A stretch of DNA of 64,000 bases from Haloplanus salinus (lineage in GTDB: Archaea; Halobacteriota; Halobacteria; Halobacteriales; Haloferacaceae). The position numbers and the translations under genes are program-made. Below the pieces are notes generated by a model, which saw only the letters and a program-made list of their open reading frames with translations, did no database searches and was not told the DNA's origin. How positions within the stretch are numbered: position 1 is the stretch's first letter; each line of letters opens with the position of its first letter. The stretch lies in the NCBI RefSeq assembly GCF_003336245.1, contig NZ_QPHM01000001.1, positions 1,550,001 to 1,614,000 of the forward strand. Reading direction: 5' to 3'. Positions 36,867-45,865 of the stretch are shown piece by piece.

Positions 36867-37017
36867 TTTATAAGTCGCGGGCCGTACTCCACGGTCGTCG
36901 ATGGGGGGTGATCGAGCCGCCGACATCCCCGAAATCGAACACGTTCGCCGGCCGTGACGGCGGCGAGGCTTTGCCGAACAGCAAAGTCTAATGGGGTGGC
37001 CACGTAACACTAAATCG
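36867..37017 (+). promoter_or_regulatory. Ferredoxin promoter and leader with mini-ORF and hairpin
   Basis: CATTTATAAG (about 36866-36875) is a strong TATA box. About 29 nt on, ATG 36901 opens an 18-codon ORF (MGGDRAADIPEIEHVRRP, TGA 36955-36957). A hairpin follows, CTTTGC (36969-36974) with GCAAAG (36981-36986), then the ferredoxin ATG at 37018. If this TATA box drives fer, the message has a leader of about 120 nt with a leader peptide and hairpin; no clearer TATA lies closer to fer. Confidence 0.45.
36901..36957 (+). CDS. Putative 18-aa leader peptide ahead of ferredoxin
   Basis: MGGDRAADIPEIEHVRRP, starting at the distance from a strong TATA box expected for a leaderless start. The sequence has no tell-tale run of a single amino acid, so attenuation by codon starvation is not suggested. 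It could be a small protein, or chance. Confidence 0.3.
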   Translation: MGGDRAADIPEIEHVRRP

Positions 37018-37407
37018 ATGCCCACGGTAGAATACCTCAACTACGAAGTAATGGACGACCACGGCTGGGAGATGGACGACGACGACCTCTTCGAGAAGGC
37101 TGCCGACGCGGGTCTCGACGACGTCGACTACGGTTCACTCGAGGTCAACGAGGGCGAGTACGTCCTCGAAGCGGCCGAGGCTCAGGGCTACGACTGGCCC
37201 TTCTCGTGCCGTGCCGGCGCCTGTGCGAACTGCGCGGCCATCGTCATGGAGGGCGATCTGGACATGGACATGCAGCAGATCCTCTCCGACGAGGAAGTCG
37301 AGGAGAAGGACGTCCGGCTGACCTGCATCGGCAGCCCGACGGCCGACGAAGTGAAACTCGTCTACAACGCGAAGCACCTCGACTACCTCCAGAACCGCGT
37401 CATCTGA
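37018..37407 (+). CDS. fer: Halophilic 2Fe-2S ferredoxin
   Basis: Plant-type ferredoxin of 129 residues from ATG 37018 ([20 protein letters not shown]). Cluster ligands are in [19 protein letters not shown] (CxxxxCxxC) and [14 protein letters not shown]. The acidic N-terminal insertion ([19 protein letters not shown]) is the halophilic adaptation known from Halobacterium and Haloarcula ferredoxins. It carries electrons for 2-oxoacid:ferredoxin oxidoreductases and others. It has a T-rich terminator after the stop. Confidence 0.97.
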   Translation: MPTVEYLNYEVMDDHGWEMDDDDLFEKAADAGLDDVDYGSLEVNEGEYVLEAAEAQGYDWPFSCRAGACANCAAIVMEGDLDMDMQQILSDEEVEEKDVRLTCIGSPTADEVKLVYNAKHLDYLQNRVI

Positions 37408-37431
37408 CGCCAGCCTCCCGGCCGTTTCGAA

Positions 37432-37438
37432 TTTTTTT
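37432..37438 (+). terminator. T-run terminator of fer
   Basis: TTTTTTT 25 nt after the fer stop; archaeal RNA polymerase terminates at such runs without needing a stem. Confidence 0.55.
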
Positions 37439-37508
37439 CGCGCAGCGTTCCGAGCGACTGCTCTGTCGATCCGGAAACCCCAATAGCCTGCCGCGTCCGT
37501 AGCCAACA

Positions 37509-38501
37509 ATGCTCGGGGCGACGACGGATCTGTTGCGGCTGATTGCGGTGCCGGCGCTCGGCTGGGCGGCGTGGCGCGACGTTCGTACCCGACGACTCCC
37601 GAACCGACTGTGGACGCCGCTCGTCGCCATCGGCTTGCTCACGCTCGTCGTCGATGCCGTCGGCCACCTTCCGGTGACGACCGTCGACGACCGCCTCTTT
37701 CTGGTTCGCGTCGGCGTCAGCCTCCTGATCCTCGTCCCCCTCGCGTACGGTCTCTGGTGGTTCGGCGGGGTCGGCGGCGCCGACGCCAAGGCGCTGATGA
37801 CCCTCGCCGTCCTCTTTCCGACCTACCCCGTGTTCTATCTCGCGACCGACGCGTATCCGCTCGTCGCAACCACGCTCGGCGTCTTCTCGCTGACGATCCT
37901 GACGAACGCGGTCCTCGTCGGTCTCGCCTATCCGCTGTATCTCGGCGCCCGCAACACCCTCCGTGGCGACCGCTCGCTCGTCATGTTCGTCGGTCGACGG
38001 ACCGACGTGTCGGCGCTCCCGACCGAACACGGCCGCCTGTTCGAGGACGGCGAGGGCTTTACCCGGCACGGCCTCGACATCGACGCCTTACGGATGTACC
38101 TGCGCTGGCGCGGGACGACGCTGCCCGCCCTCCGGGCCGCCCCCGAGCGACACCGCGACCCCGAGAGTATCGACGGGACGAGCGACCCGACGGACGGCGC
38201 CGTCGACGCCGGGGACGTCGGGGGCGGAGCCGCGCCGTCGCCGGCCGACCTCGACCCCGACTTCGACGCCGACTACGACGATCCGTGGGCGGCCGAGCGG
38301 TTCCTCGACGACGTCGAGGGGAGTGCATACGGCACGACCCCCGAGACACTCCGCGAGGGACTGGGCGTCGTGACGACCCGCGAGACGGTGTGGCTCTCGC
38401 CGGGCGTCCCGTTCATCGTCCCCCTCTTTCTCGGTCTCGTCGTCGCGCTCACCTACGGCGACCTGCTCTTTGGCCTGTTGCGGGCCCTCGGTGTGGCGTG
38501 A
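37509..38501 (+). CDS. pibD: Archaeal prepilin/preflagellin peptidase (A24 family)
   Basis: Membrane aspartic protease that cleaves class III signal peptides of archaellins and pilins. 330 residues, multispanning. The catalytic Asp pair is in WAAWRDVRTRRLPN (residue about 24) and in FGGVGGADAKALMTL (GxGD-like GGAD, near residue 96). A long hydrophilic insertion (residues about 160-285, Asp/Pro-rich) lies before the last membrane segments FIVPLFLGLVVALTYG. This insertion is common in haloarchaeal PibD. It converges with a truncated HTH gene. Confidence 0.85.
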   Translation: MLGATTDLLRLIAVPALGWAAWRDVRTRRLPNRLWTPLVAIGLLTLVVDAVGHLPVTTVDDRLFLVRVGVSLLILVPLAYGLWWFGGVGGADAKALMTLAVLFPTYPVFYLATDAYPLVATTLGVFSLTILTNAVLVGLAYPLYLGARNTLRGDRSLVMFVGRRTDVSALPTEHGRLFEDGEGFTRHGLDIDALRMYLRWRGTTLPALRAAPERHRDPESIDGTSDPTDGAVDAGDVGGGAAPSPADLDPDFDADYDDPWAAERFLDDVEGSAYGTTPETLREGLGVVTTRETVWLSPGVPFIVPLFLGLVVALTYGDLLFGLLRALGVA

Positions 38502-38507
38502 CGGCGG

Positions 38508-38766
38508 CTACACATCGAGCGCCAGCCGGTCCAGAGACGTCGACAGACGATCGGTCGGGGCGGCCGCTCGGCCGTCCCGGTCGTACTCCACGACCCCGAT
38601 AGCGGCCAGCTTCGGCAGGTCGACGTGGTGGAGGCCGATCCGGAGCGTCCGCAAGCGCTCGTAGACGGTCCGGCGGTTCGCGTCACGTTCGGCCGCCACC
38701 TCCGGCGTGGTCGGTTCGTACCGATCCGCGCGTCGGTCGAAAACGGCCACGGTCCCCGCGTGAATC
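38508..38766 (-). pseudogene. DUF7344-type winged-helix gene, 5'-truncated by the TnpB element
   Basis: Reading from the element edge in frame: EAIHAGTVAVFDRRADRYEP, then TPEVAAERDANRRTVYERLR and LHHVDLPKLAAIGVVEYDRD, ending at 38508. The HHVDLPKLxxIGVVEYDRD block is the DUF7344 signature. The first helix (SDRRRR type) is missing. An ATG 38750 would give an 80-residue stub. On the far side of the element, minus-strand ATG 40139 starts MDTNQLSNVYPGTR, which could be the displaced 5' end. If both belong together, some bases were lost as well. Confidence 0.65.
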
Positions 38767-40091
38767 GCCTCGGGGTCAAGCCCCGAGGCTTCCTGTTTCC
38801 ACGACGTGCTTTGCAGACACCTGAATGGTGTCCGTAGGGAGCGCAGTCTCCACAGGCGTACCTTCGGGCCATCCCAGCCCTAACTCAGAAAATCCGCGTT
38901 GTAGGACATTCATCGCTGCGTTCGCATCACGGTCGCACTCGAGACCGCACGACGGACAAGAGTGTTCCCGAACCCAGATGGGTTTCCCCGTTTCCACACC
39001 ACACCGAGCGCACTCTTTCGTTGTTCCTCGGGCTTCGACTTGAACGATGTGAGTACCGTACAACTTAGCCTTGTATTCAAGGAGTGTAATGAACTGCCGC
39101 CACGCCGCATCCTGCTTGCTCCGGGCGTTGTGCGACTGCTCAAGCATTCCCTTTACCTCCAAGTCTTCAACGAACACCGCGTCGTACTCGCGGACGAGTC
39201 ACCTCGTTATCTTGTGCTGGTAGTCCAGAACCTTCCGCTTGATATGACGCTTCACCTTCGCCACTTCCCGGCGTTGTTTCTCGTAGTTGTTCGACCCCTT
39301 CTCCTTGCGTGAGAGTTCGCGTTGCTCACGCTGAAGACGCTCGTACGCGTCTTCGAGGTCGAGCCAATCCACGGTCTTCCCATCGCTGGTGTGGACGTAG
39401 TTGAGGATGCCGAGGTCGATACCGACGCTATTGCTCGCGTCCAAAGAGTTCACGTCGGGTTTCTCGGGTAGGTTGGCGTCGTCGGTTTCCAATCCGAAGG
39501 AGACGAACCACTCGCCGGTCGTCTCCTTCTTGAACGTGACTTCTTTAATCGTGGCACGGTCGGGAATCGGTCGGTGGTAGCGGATTTTCACCCATCCGAT
39601 TTTACTGAAGCGGACGTAAGCGAACCTGTCACAGCCCCCCTTTTCATCGAGGTCGAAACCGCTCTGGTTGTACGTCACACTTCGGTAGTCGGTGGGTGCT
39701 TGTCGCTTGAGCCGACCGACGTTGTATCCCTTCTCTTTCTTTTTGCGAAGGTTTGAGAGATTGCGGTGGAAACGTGCGACCGTGGCTTGCGCGGCCTTCG
39801 AGTGTAGTTCCGCGAACACAGGCCATTTACGCTTCCACTCAGGGAGTTTGTTGTTCTGGTCGTACTCACTCGGTTTGTCGTCTTCGGGACTGTTCGTGTA
39901 ATCCCATCGGACGTGGTTGTACAGTTGGCGATGAACGTTGAGATGGCGTTGCAGTCCTTCCGCTACCTCTTGTGTCGGATAGGCGTGGTAGCGGTGACTG
40001 TGTTCCATCACTGTCTTGTGATTATAGATATGTTGAGTTAATGGTTTGTACCACGAGTTGTCGGCTTCATCCCCGAGGTCAAGCCTCGGGG
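38767..40091 (-). mobile_element. IS200/IS605-type TnpB-only element (about 1.3 kb)
   Basis: A tnpB gene lies between two subterminal hairpins: GCCTCGGGG-TCAAG-CCCCGAGGC (38767-38789, transposon right end) and CCCCGAGG-TCAAG-CCTCGGGG (40071-40091, left end). Hairpin ends without inverted repeats or a target duplication are typical of IS200/IS605. There is no tnpA, so mobility depends on a TnpA elsewhere. The exact ends may lie a few nt outside the hairpins. It separates the truncated HTH gene from its possible 5' end. Confidence 0.82.
38776..40008 (-). pseudogene. tnpB: TnpB (IS1341-type) with in-frame nonsense codon
   Basis: RNA-guided nuclease of IS605-type elements, ancestor of Cas12. The frame starts at ATG 40008 (MEHSHRYHAYPTQEVAEGLQ) and continues to 38776, about 410 codons. 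Codon 270 is TGA (39199-39201) where HKITRWLVREYDAV would be expected, a TGG-to-TGA change; the downstream frame is unbroken. RuvC residues are all present: Asp in VGIDLGILNYVHT, Glu in VFVEDLEVKGMLE, Asp in DRDANAAMNVL; zinc ribbon CARCG and CPSCG. The first two-thirds alone would lack two catalytic residues and the zinc ribbon, so it should be inactive. The 3' end overlaps the element end, where the guide RNA is normally made. Confidence 0.88.
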
Positions 40092-40261
40092 TATTCGCCT
40101 TGTCCCCGGATAAACATTCGACAGTTGATTCGTGTCCATACTCGTTGCCCGGTACCGAGACGCACAGTTCCGTCGACGGAGTTTCCGGAGTCGGTGCCGG
40201 TCCACGCCGCCGCCGCTCCGGGTGACACAAGACCTATCGGTGGAGCCACCCTGTCTCGGCC

Positions 40262-40630
40262 ATGACCGTCGACGTGGACTTCGGTTCGGACGGCCTCGTC
40301 CCCGCCGTCGCACAGGACGCCGACTCCGGCGAGGTGTTGATGTTGGCGTACGCTTCGCCCGAGGCGCTCGAACGCACCCGCGAGACGGGGCGTGCCCACT
40401 ACTACTCCCGGAGTCGGGACGAACTCTGGGCGAAGGGGGCGACGAGCGGCCACGTCCAGCGTGTTCGGGAGGTGCGCGTGGACTGCGACGGCGACGCGCT
40501 CCTCTATCTCGTCGACCAGGAGGGTGGCGCCTGCCACACCGGATACCGCTCCTGTTTCTACCGGACTGCCGAGGGGGAGACGGTCGGTGACCGCGTCTTC
40601 GACCCCGACGAGGTGTACGCCGACGAATGA
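40262..40630 (+). CDS. hisI: Phosphoribosyl-AMP cyclohydrolase
   Basis: Third step of histidine biosynthesis, opening the adenine ring of PR-AMP. 122 residues. Motifs: [60 protein letters not shown] and [11 protein letters not shown], with the zinc/catalytic cysteines in DCDGD and ACHTGYRSC. It is a stand-alone HisI without the HisE part, as in other haloarchaea. Its stop overlaps the DUF7118 start (ATGA). HisA and HisB lie within 5 kb. Confidence 0.95.
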   Translation: MTVDVDFGSDGLVPAVAQDADSGEVLMLAYASPEALERTRETGRAHYYSRSRDELWAKGATSGHVQRVREVRVDCDGDALLYLVDQEGGACHTGYRSCFYRTAEGETVGDRVFDPDEVYADE

Positions 40631-41748
40631 GCGACGCGGCGAATCACGTCGACCGACTTCGGACGGCGCGGGCCGAACTGGCCGACGCTCGCGACGCCGT
40701 CGCCGACCACGGTGAGGCGCGGCTGACGGCGGTCCGGGACGCCCACCGCGAGGCCACGAGCCTCCTCGACCGCTACGAGGGCACGGCGACCGGCACCGGC
40801 GACTTTCGCGCGTTCGTCGAGTTCCAGGAGTCGTTCGTCGAACTCGTCGAGGGACTTCCCGACGACCTGCCGGCCCGCGAGGCGTTCGAGGCGGCGAACG
40901 ACCTGCTCGATCAACGCCGCCTCGACGTGGACGATTTCGCACGGGCGCGTGACCGCCTGCAACCGGCGGCGGACCACGCCGCACTACTCGAAGAGCGGGC
41001 GACCGCCGAGGAGCGCTACGAGATGGCCCGCCGCGACGCCCGCAAGCGCCTGCGGGAACTCGACGATCGAATCGACCGGTTGGAGCGCCTGCAGCGACTC
41101 GGGGAGGCCGACCTCGACGCCCCCGTCGAACGGCTCCGCGACCCCGTCGACTCCTACGACGCCGCGGTGCGCGAGGCGTGGACGGACTTCCGGCGCGAGG
41201 CGAGCGCCCGCGAGACCCTCCGCGTCGTCCAAGCGAGCGAGGCGTACCCGCTCGCGGCCTTCCCGCAGCCCCCCGACGACCTGCGGGAGTACGTCGTGTC
41301 GTATCCGGCCGGTGAGGAGCCGATCCCGACGCTTCTGGAATACGCCGACTACTCGACTTCGAAGCTCTCTCACTACGTCGACGACCCCGGCGCGCTCCGG
41401 ACACGCGTCGCGACTCACCGCACGTATCTCGAACGGCTGGACGCCGACCCACTGACGGTGTCGTGGCCGCCGCCGTCGGCCGAACGGCTCCGGTATCGCG
41501 CGACCGAACTCGTCTCCGTCGTCGGCCGCTTCGCACCCGAAGACGTGATCGCCGAGGCGCGCCGCCTCCGTCGCCTGCCCGCCGAAGTGGACTACGAACG
41601 CCTGCGCGAGACGGCGCTCGCTCGCGACGAACTGACCGACGACGAACGGGACCGGCTGGAACGGGGCGCGGTCGAGGCGGAACTGACCGCCGCCCGCGAC
41701 GAACACGAGCGGATCGAGACGGCGCTCGCGGGGACCGAGGACGCCTAA
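40627..41748 (+). CDS. Long coiled-coil haloarchaeal protein (DUF7118-type)
   Basis: A 373-residue, almost entirely helical protein, rich in Ala, Arg, Asp and Glu. Predicted coiled coils at about residues 5-60 ([20 protein letters not shown]), 115-165 ([20 protein letters not shown]) and 300-365. A more compact middle part includes [20 protein letters not shown] and [20 protein letters not shown]. Haloarchaea carry it next to hisI. It is translationally coupled to hisI and overlaps the convergent glmM stop by 4 nt. It may be a structural or SMC-like factor; function unknown. Confidence 0.75.
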   Translation: MSDAANHVDRLRTARAELADARDAVADHGEARLTAVRDAHREATSLLDRYEGTATGTGDFRAFVEFQESFVELVEGLPDDLPAREAFEAANDLLDQRRLDVDDFARARDRLQPAADHAALLEERATAEERYEMARRDARKRLRELDDRIDRLERLQRLGEADLDAPVERLRDPVDSYDAAVREAWTDFRREASARETLRVVQASEAYPLAAFPQPPDDLREYVVSYPAGEEPIPTLLEYADYSTSKLSHYVDDPGALRTRVATHRTYLERLDADPLTVSWPPPSAERLRYRATELVSVVGRFAPEDVIAEARRLRRLPAEVDYERLRETALARDELTDDERDRLERGAVEAELTAARDEHERIETALAGTEDA

Positions 41749-43106
41749 CGCGCGGTTTCGAGGTGGTCGCGCAGGTCGGTCACGAGACCCCGTGCTCGAT
41801 CGGCGGTTCGGGCCTCGGCGTAGATGCGAACCTTCGGTTCGGTGCCGCTGGGGCGGACGAGCAGCCACGCGTCGCCGTAGTCGAGGCGGTAGCCGTCGGT
41901 CGTATCGAGCGCCGCGTCGGCGCCGTTGGCGTACGCCGCCGCCGCGTCGAGGAGACGGGCGCGTTCGTCGTCGTCGTCGTACGCGATGTTCTCCCGGACG
42001 AAGTGGTAGTCGGCGTAGGGGGCGACCACCTCGCTCGCCGGTGGGTCGGCGGCGGCGAGCAGTTCGAGGAACTTCGCGCCGACGTAGGCGCCGTCGCGGG
42101 TCAGGCGATACCCGGGGAAGAACACCCCGCCGTTGCCCTCGCCGGCGATGGGCACGCGGTCGCCCGCGCGGCGGCGCTCCCGTACCCGGGTGACGATGTA
42201 CGTCGACCCGATGGGCGTGAGGTCGAGTGTCGCGTCCGCCGCGCCGACGGCGTCGACCAGACGCTGGGAGACGTTGACCGCGGCCACGACGACGTCGCCG
42301 CCGCCGAGTTCGGCGGCCGCGAGCGCCGCGAGGGACGTGTCGCCGTCGATGGCGTCGCCGCGCTCGTCGACGAAGACGGCCCGGTCGGCGTCGCCGTCGT
42401 GGGCGATTCCCACGTCGGCGTCGGTCGAGCGGACGAGCCGGCGGAGGGCGGTCAGGTTCTCGGCGACCGGCTCGGGGTCGCGGCCGGGGAAGTGCCCGTC
42501 CGGCTCCGCGTTGACCGTGTGGACCGTACAGCCGAGTTCGCGGAAGAAGGCGGGCGATATCGTACAGCCGGCGCCGTGGCCCGGATCGACCGCGACGGTC
42601 AGGTCGGCGGCCGCGACGGCCTCGCGGTCGACACCCGTTAGCAGGTCCGCGCGGTAGTCGTCGCCGACGCCGTCGATCCGGCGGGTCGATCCCACGCCGT
42701 CCCAGCGGGCGAGCGGCGTCTCGGCGCCCACCACCGCCCGCTCCACCCGTTCGTACGCGTCCACGGAGAGTTCGGTCCCGTCGGTGCCGAGGAGTTTGAT
42801 GCCGTTGTACTCGGGGGGGTTGTGCGAGGCGGTGAGGACGAGGGCGGGGACGCCCTCCCTCGCGCAGTAGTACGCGACGCCGGGCGTCGGAAGCACCCCC
42901 AGTCGGTCCACGTCGGCGCCGGCGGCGGCGAGGGTGCCGGCGGCCACGTCGGCGAAGGGCGCCCCCGAGAGGCGGGTGTCGCGGGCGACGGCGACCCGGT
43001 CGGCGTCCCAGACCGCCGCGGCGGCCGCGGCGACCCGCCGAACGCGTTCGGGTGTGAACTCCTCGCCGACGACGCCGCGCGTACCGCTCGAACCGAACAG
43101 TTCCAT
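41745..43106 (-). CDS. glmM: Phosphoglucosamine mutase / phosphomannomutase
   Basis: Alpha-D-phosphohexomutase of 453 residues from ATG 43106 (MELFGSSGTRGVVGEEFTPE); an upstream ATG at 43157 adds 17 residues. Active serine in LVLTASHNPPEYNGIKLL near residue 86; metal-binding loop VGIAHDGDADRAVF near 220; sugar-binding GEGNGGVFFP near 305; phosphate-binding RPSGTEPKVRIYAEA near the C-terminus. The family converts glucosamine-6-P or mannose-6-P to the 1-P form for nucleotide-sugar synthesis. Which sugar is used cannot be read from sequence. Confidence 0.92.
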   Translation of the reverse strand: MELFGSSGTRGVVGEEFTPERVRRVAAAAAAVWDADRVAVARDTRLSGAPFADVAAGTLAAAGADVDRLGVLPTPGVAYYCAREGVPALVLTASHNPPEYNGIKLLGTDGTELSVDAYERVERAVVGAETPLARWDGVGSTRRIDGVGDDYRADLLTGVDREAVAAADLTVAVDPGHGAGCTISPAFFRELGCTVHTVNAEPDGHFPGRDPEPVAENLTALRRLVRSTDADVGIAHDGDADRAVFVDERGDAIDGDTSLAALAAAELGGGDVVVAAVNVSQRLVDAVGAADATLDLTPIGSTYIVTRVRERRRAGDRVPIAGEGNGGVFFPGYRLTRDGAYVGAKFLELLAAADPPASEVVAPYADYHFVRENIAYDDDDERARLLDAAAAYANGADAALDTTDGYRLDYGDAWLLVRPSGTEPKVRIYAEARTADRARGLVTDLRDHLETAR

Positions 43107-43206
43107 CGAGAGAGGGTCGTCGGGCGGGGCACAAATCCGTTGTGTCTGGCTCGGCACTCACTCCCGGATCGGTCGGTCTTTACGCCACCGCACCGTCGTC
43201 CCCGGC

Positions 43207-43929
43207 ATGACGCAGTTTCCGACCTTCGAGGTGATCCCCGCCGTCGACATGCAGGACGGCGAGGTGGTACAACTGGTGCAGGGGGAGCGTGGTACGGAGA
43301 CACGCTACGGCGACCCCGTCGAGGCCGCCGAGCGGTGGGTCGAGGCCGGAGCGCGGACGCTCCACCTGGTCGACCTCGACGGCGCCTTCGAGGGCGAGCG
43401 TGCCAACGCGTCGGCGGTCGAGGCCATCGTCGACGCGGTGGACGTGCCGATCCAGCTCGGCGGCGGCATCCGGACCGCCGCGGACGCCCGCTCCCTGCTG
43501 GATCGGGGCGTCGACCGCGTGATCCTCGGGACGGCGGCCGTCGAGGACCCCGACATCGTGGCCGAGATCAGCGATCGGCGACCGGGGAGCGTCGTCGTGA
43601 GCCTCGACGCCAAGGGCGACGAGGTGGTCGTCTCCGGGTGGACCGAGGGGACCGGACTGGACCCCGTCGAAGCCGCGGCACGGTACGAAGCTCTGGGCGC
43701 CGGCGGCATCCTGTTCACCGACGTGGACGTGGAGGGGCAACTGGCGGGCGTGCGGGCCGAACGGATCGACCGTCTCGCCGACGCGGTGTCGATTCCGGTG
43801 ATCGCCAGCGGCGGCGTCGCCACGCTCTCGGACGTGCGAGCGTGTCGGGAGGCCGGCGCCGCGGCCGTCGTCGTCGGCACCGCGCTGTACGAGGGAGCCT
43901 TTAGCCTCGCCGAGGCGATGGACGCCTGA
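43207..43929 (+). CDS. hisA: HisA, ProFAR isomerase
   Basis: TIM-barrel enzyme of histidine biosynthesis. 240 residues from ATG 43207. It has the half-barrel repeat features: FEVIPAVDMQDGEVVQLVQG with catalytic Asp, LHLVDLDGAFEG, VPIQLGGGIRTAADARSLLD, GAGGILFTDVDVEGQLAG with the second Asp, and VIASGGVATLSDVRACREAG. HisB is about 1 kb downstream, with the serine acetyltransferase between. Confidence 0.96.
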   Translation: MTQFPTFEVIPAVDMQDGEVVQLVQGERGTETRYGDPVEAAERWVEAGARTLHLVDLDGAFEGERANASAVEAIVDAVDVPIQLGGGIRTAADARSLLDRGVDRVILGTAAVEDPDIVAEISDRRPGSVVVSLDAKGDEVVVSGWTEGTGLDPVEAAARYEALGAGGILFTDVDVEGQLAGVRAERIDRLADAVSIPVIASGGVATLSDVRACREAGAAAVVVGTALYEGAFSLAEAMDA

Positions 43930-43958
43930 TCTCGGCCCGCACCGACGTAGGGGAACGA

Positions 43959-43968
43959 CTTTATTTAT
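43959..43968 (+). promoter_or_regulatory. TATA box of the serine acetyltransferase gene
   Basis: CTTTATTTAT centred about 25 nt before ATG 43989, consistent with a leaderless start. Confidence 0.55.
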
Positions 43969-43988
43969 CAGCGACAACAGTTATACAA

Positions 43989-44861
43989 ATGACGTACGAG
44001 TACACGGGCGACGCTCACCGGCGACTCGTCGACGCCTACCGAGCGGACGAACCGCCCTTTCCCACGGACGATTCGCGGGACTACCCACGCCGTGATTTCC
44101 TGCGCGACGAGCCACGCCACCTCAGACGGCTCCTGTTTCCGCGGTGCTGGAACGGGACGGACCTACTGGACGACCCCGCCGAAACCCGCGACCGTCTGGC
44201 CCGACTCGGCACGTGCGTTCTGAAAGGGACCGCTGCCTATTCCGATCGTGACGCGGCCGACCTGACCGGCCTCGTCGACGAGACGCTCGATCGCTTACTG
44301 GAGATTCGGGACACGCTCAAGCGGGACGTCGAGGCCGCGTACAAGGGCGACCCCGCGGCGAAGAGCTACTGTGAGATCATCCGGTCGTATCCCGGCTTTC
44401 AGGCCATCCTGACCCATCGGGTCGCACACGCCCTCTACGAGGAGGAACAGTTCCAGTACGCACGCGAACTCGCCGAGTACGCGAAAAGCGAGACGGGGAT
44501 CGACATCCATCCCGGGGCGGAGATCGGCGATCACTTCTTCGTCGACCACGGGACCGGGGTCGTCGTCGGCGAGACGGCTACCGTCGGCAACTGGGTCCGG
44601 ATCTACCAGAACGTCACCCTCGGCGCCCTCCACTTCGAGGAGGAAGAGGGCGAGGAACACATGCTGGCGAAGGGGAACAAACGCCACCCCGACATCGGCG
44701 ACCACGTCGTCATCGGGGCCGGCAGCAACGTCCTCGGTCCGGTCGACATCGGTGACCACGTGAGCATCGGCGCGAACTCCTGGGTGACCGACGACGTGCC
44801 GCCCAACACGAGCGTCTTCATCTCCGATCACCCCGATCAGAAGCGGAAGCCGAACGGGTAG
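43989..44861 (+). CDS. cysE: Serine O-acetyltransferase (EpsC type)
   Basis: Acetyl-CoA-dependent acetylation of serine, first step to cysteine. 290 residues. The long helical N-terminus (residues 1-140) includes [20 protein letters not shown] and the conserved [11 protein letters not shown]. The left-handed beta-helix follows from about 170: [20 protein letters not shown] and [20 protein letters not shown], with catalytic His in the HP(G/E) and VDHGTG turns. It matches the EpsC subgroup. An insertion [20 protein letters not shown] lies in the loop where other members are KGKRHP. The end ([11 protein letters not shown]) may bind other subunits. Confidence 0.92.
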   Translation: MTYEYTGDAHRRLVDAYRADEPPFPTDDSRDYPRRDFLRDEPRHLRRLLFPRCWNGTDLLDDPAETRDRLARLGTCVLKGTAAYSDRDAADLTGLVDETLDRLLEIRDTLKRDVEAAYKGDPAAKSYCEIIRSYPGFQAILTHRVAHALYEEEQFQYARELAEYAKSETGIDIHPGAEIGDHFFVDHGTGVVVGETATVGNWVRIYQNVTLGALHFEEEEGEEHMLAKGNKRHPDIGDHVVIGAGSNVLGPVDIGDHVSIGANSWVTDDVPPNTSVFISDHPDQKRKPNG

Positions 44862-44934
44862 CCGGCGGCCGAGTGCCGCATCGCCGCGGCCCTCCCCCCA
44901 AAACCGACTTACGCACGCCCCGCGAGGGTCGCGT

Positions 44935-45519
44935 ATGGACCGCACGGCCGCCCGCACCCGCGAAACCGCGGAGACGACCATCGACCTGACCCTCGACGTG
45001 GACGGCGAGGGCGACGCCCGCGTCGGCACCGGCGTCGGCTTCTTCGATCACATGCTGGAGTCCTTTGCCAGCCACGGCCTCTTCGACCTGACCGTCGACT
45101 GCGACGGCGACTTGGAGATCGACGACCACCACACCGTCGAGGACGTAGCGCTCGTCCTCGGCGCGGCGTTCGACGACGCCCTCGGCGACAAGCGGGGCAT
45201 CCGCCGCTTCGCCGACCGGCGCGTCCCCCTCGACGAAGCCGTCGCCTCGGTGGTGGTAGACGTGAGCGGCCGCCCCCTCTTTCGCTTCGACGGCGCGTTC
45301 TCCCAAGAGCGCGTCGGCGAGTTCACGAGCGTCATGGCCCGACACTTCGCGCGCTCGCTGGCGATGCAGGCGGGGCTCACGCTCCACGTCGAAGTGAGCG
45401 GGGAGAACGCCCACCACGAGGTGGAGGCGCTGTTCAAAGCGCTCGCGCGCACCCTCGACGACGCCACCCGAATCGACGACCGGCGCTCGGACACGCCGAG
45501 CACGAAGGGCGAGCTCTGA
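44935..45519 (+). CDS. hisB: Imidazoleglycerol-phosphate dehydratase
   Basis: Histidine-pathway dehydratase, 194 residues. The two metal-binding repeats are [20 protein letters not shown] with [19 protein letters not shown]-like sequence ([20 protein letters not shown]), and later [19 protein letters not shown] with [17 protein letters not shown]. The start at 44935 ([20 protein letters not shown]) is normal. The end of the gene touches a non-autonomous IS605-type element. Confidence 0.96.
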   Translation: MDRTAARTRETAETTIDLTLDVDGEGDARVGTGVGFFDHMLESFASHGLFDLTVDCDGDLEIDDHHTVEDVALVLGAAFDDALGDKRGIRRFADRRVPLDEAVASVVVDVSGRPLFRFDGAFSQERVGEFTSVMARHFARSLAMQAGLTLHVEVSGENAHHEVEALFKALARTLDDATRIDDRRSDTPSTKGEL

Positions 45520-45525
45520 CATCCT

Positions 45526-45770
45526 CCCACGACTGAAGTCGTGGGGTTCCACGGTCACAGACCGTCCCCACGACGGAGAGGTTCCCCACTCGCGTCGTTC
45601 GGTGGGGTTGTGGGCCGTGCCAGTCCGGCCCCCGACTCGGATAGCGGGCCTCATCTACCGCCGCGCTGGCGTGCATATCCTTCCCCGAGACTCGGTAGTA
45701 CAATCGACGATACGAGCCGTCCTAGTTGTTTCGGCTGTTGTCGGATTCATCCCACGGCTGAAGCCGTGGG
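45526..45770. mobile_element. Non-autonomous IS605-type element (PATE/MITE) of about 245 bp
   Basis: Two hairpins with the same 8-bp arms and TGAA loop bracket 245 bp: CCCACGAC-TGAA-GTCGTGGG (45526-45545) and CCCACGGC-TGAA-GCCGTGGG (45751-45770). Each is followed by a similar trailer (GGTTCC, GCTTTCTCC). No transposase frame is present between them. This looks like palindrome-associated elements derived from IS1341/IS605 ends, which are mobilised in trans. It sits directly after hisB. Exact ends are uncertain. Confidence 0.65.
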
Positions 45771-45830
45771 CTTTCTCCTTGAACCGCTGTAACGTTCAAC
45801 TACTGTCGTACTCCCTTTCGACACTCGTCG

Positions 45831-45840
45831 TTAGTTATTT
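45831..45840 (+). promoter_or_regulatory. TATA box of the small HTH gene
   Basis: TTAGTTATTT about 28 nt before ATG 45866. Confidence 0.45.
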
Positions 45841-45865
45841 CGGCGTCGCCGACGAGGGAGCGAGC

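Noticed and set aside
39199-39201. Selenocysteine or programmed read-through at the TGA in tnpB
   Set aside because: The residue expected is Trp and no SECIS-like element is needed by the family. A simple nonsense mutation explains it.
45602-45865. Longer N-terminus for the small winged-helix protein
   Set aside because: The frame crosses the hairpin-ended element and ahead of the TATA box, and the sequence is not protein-like.
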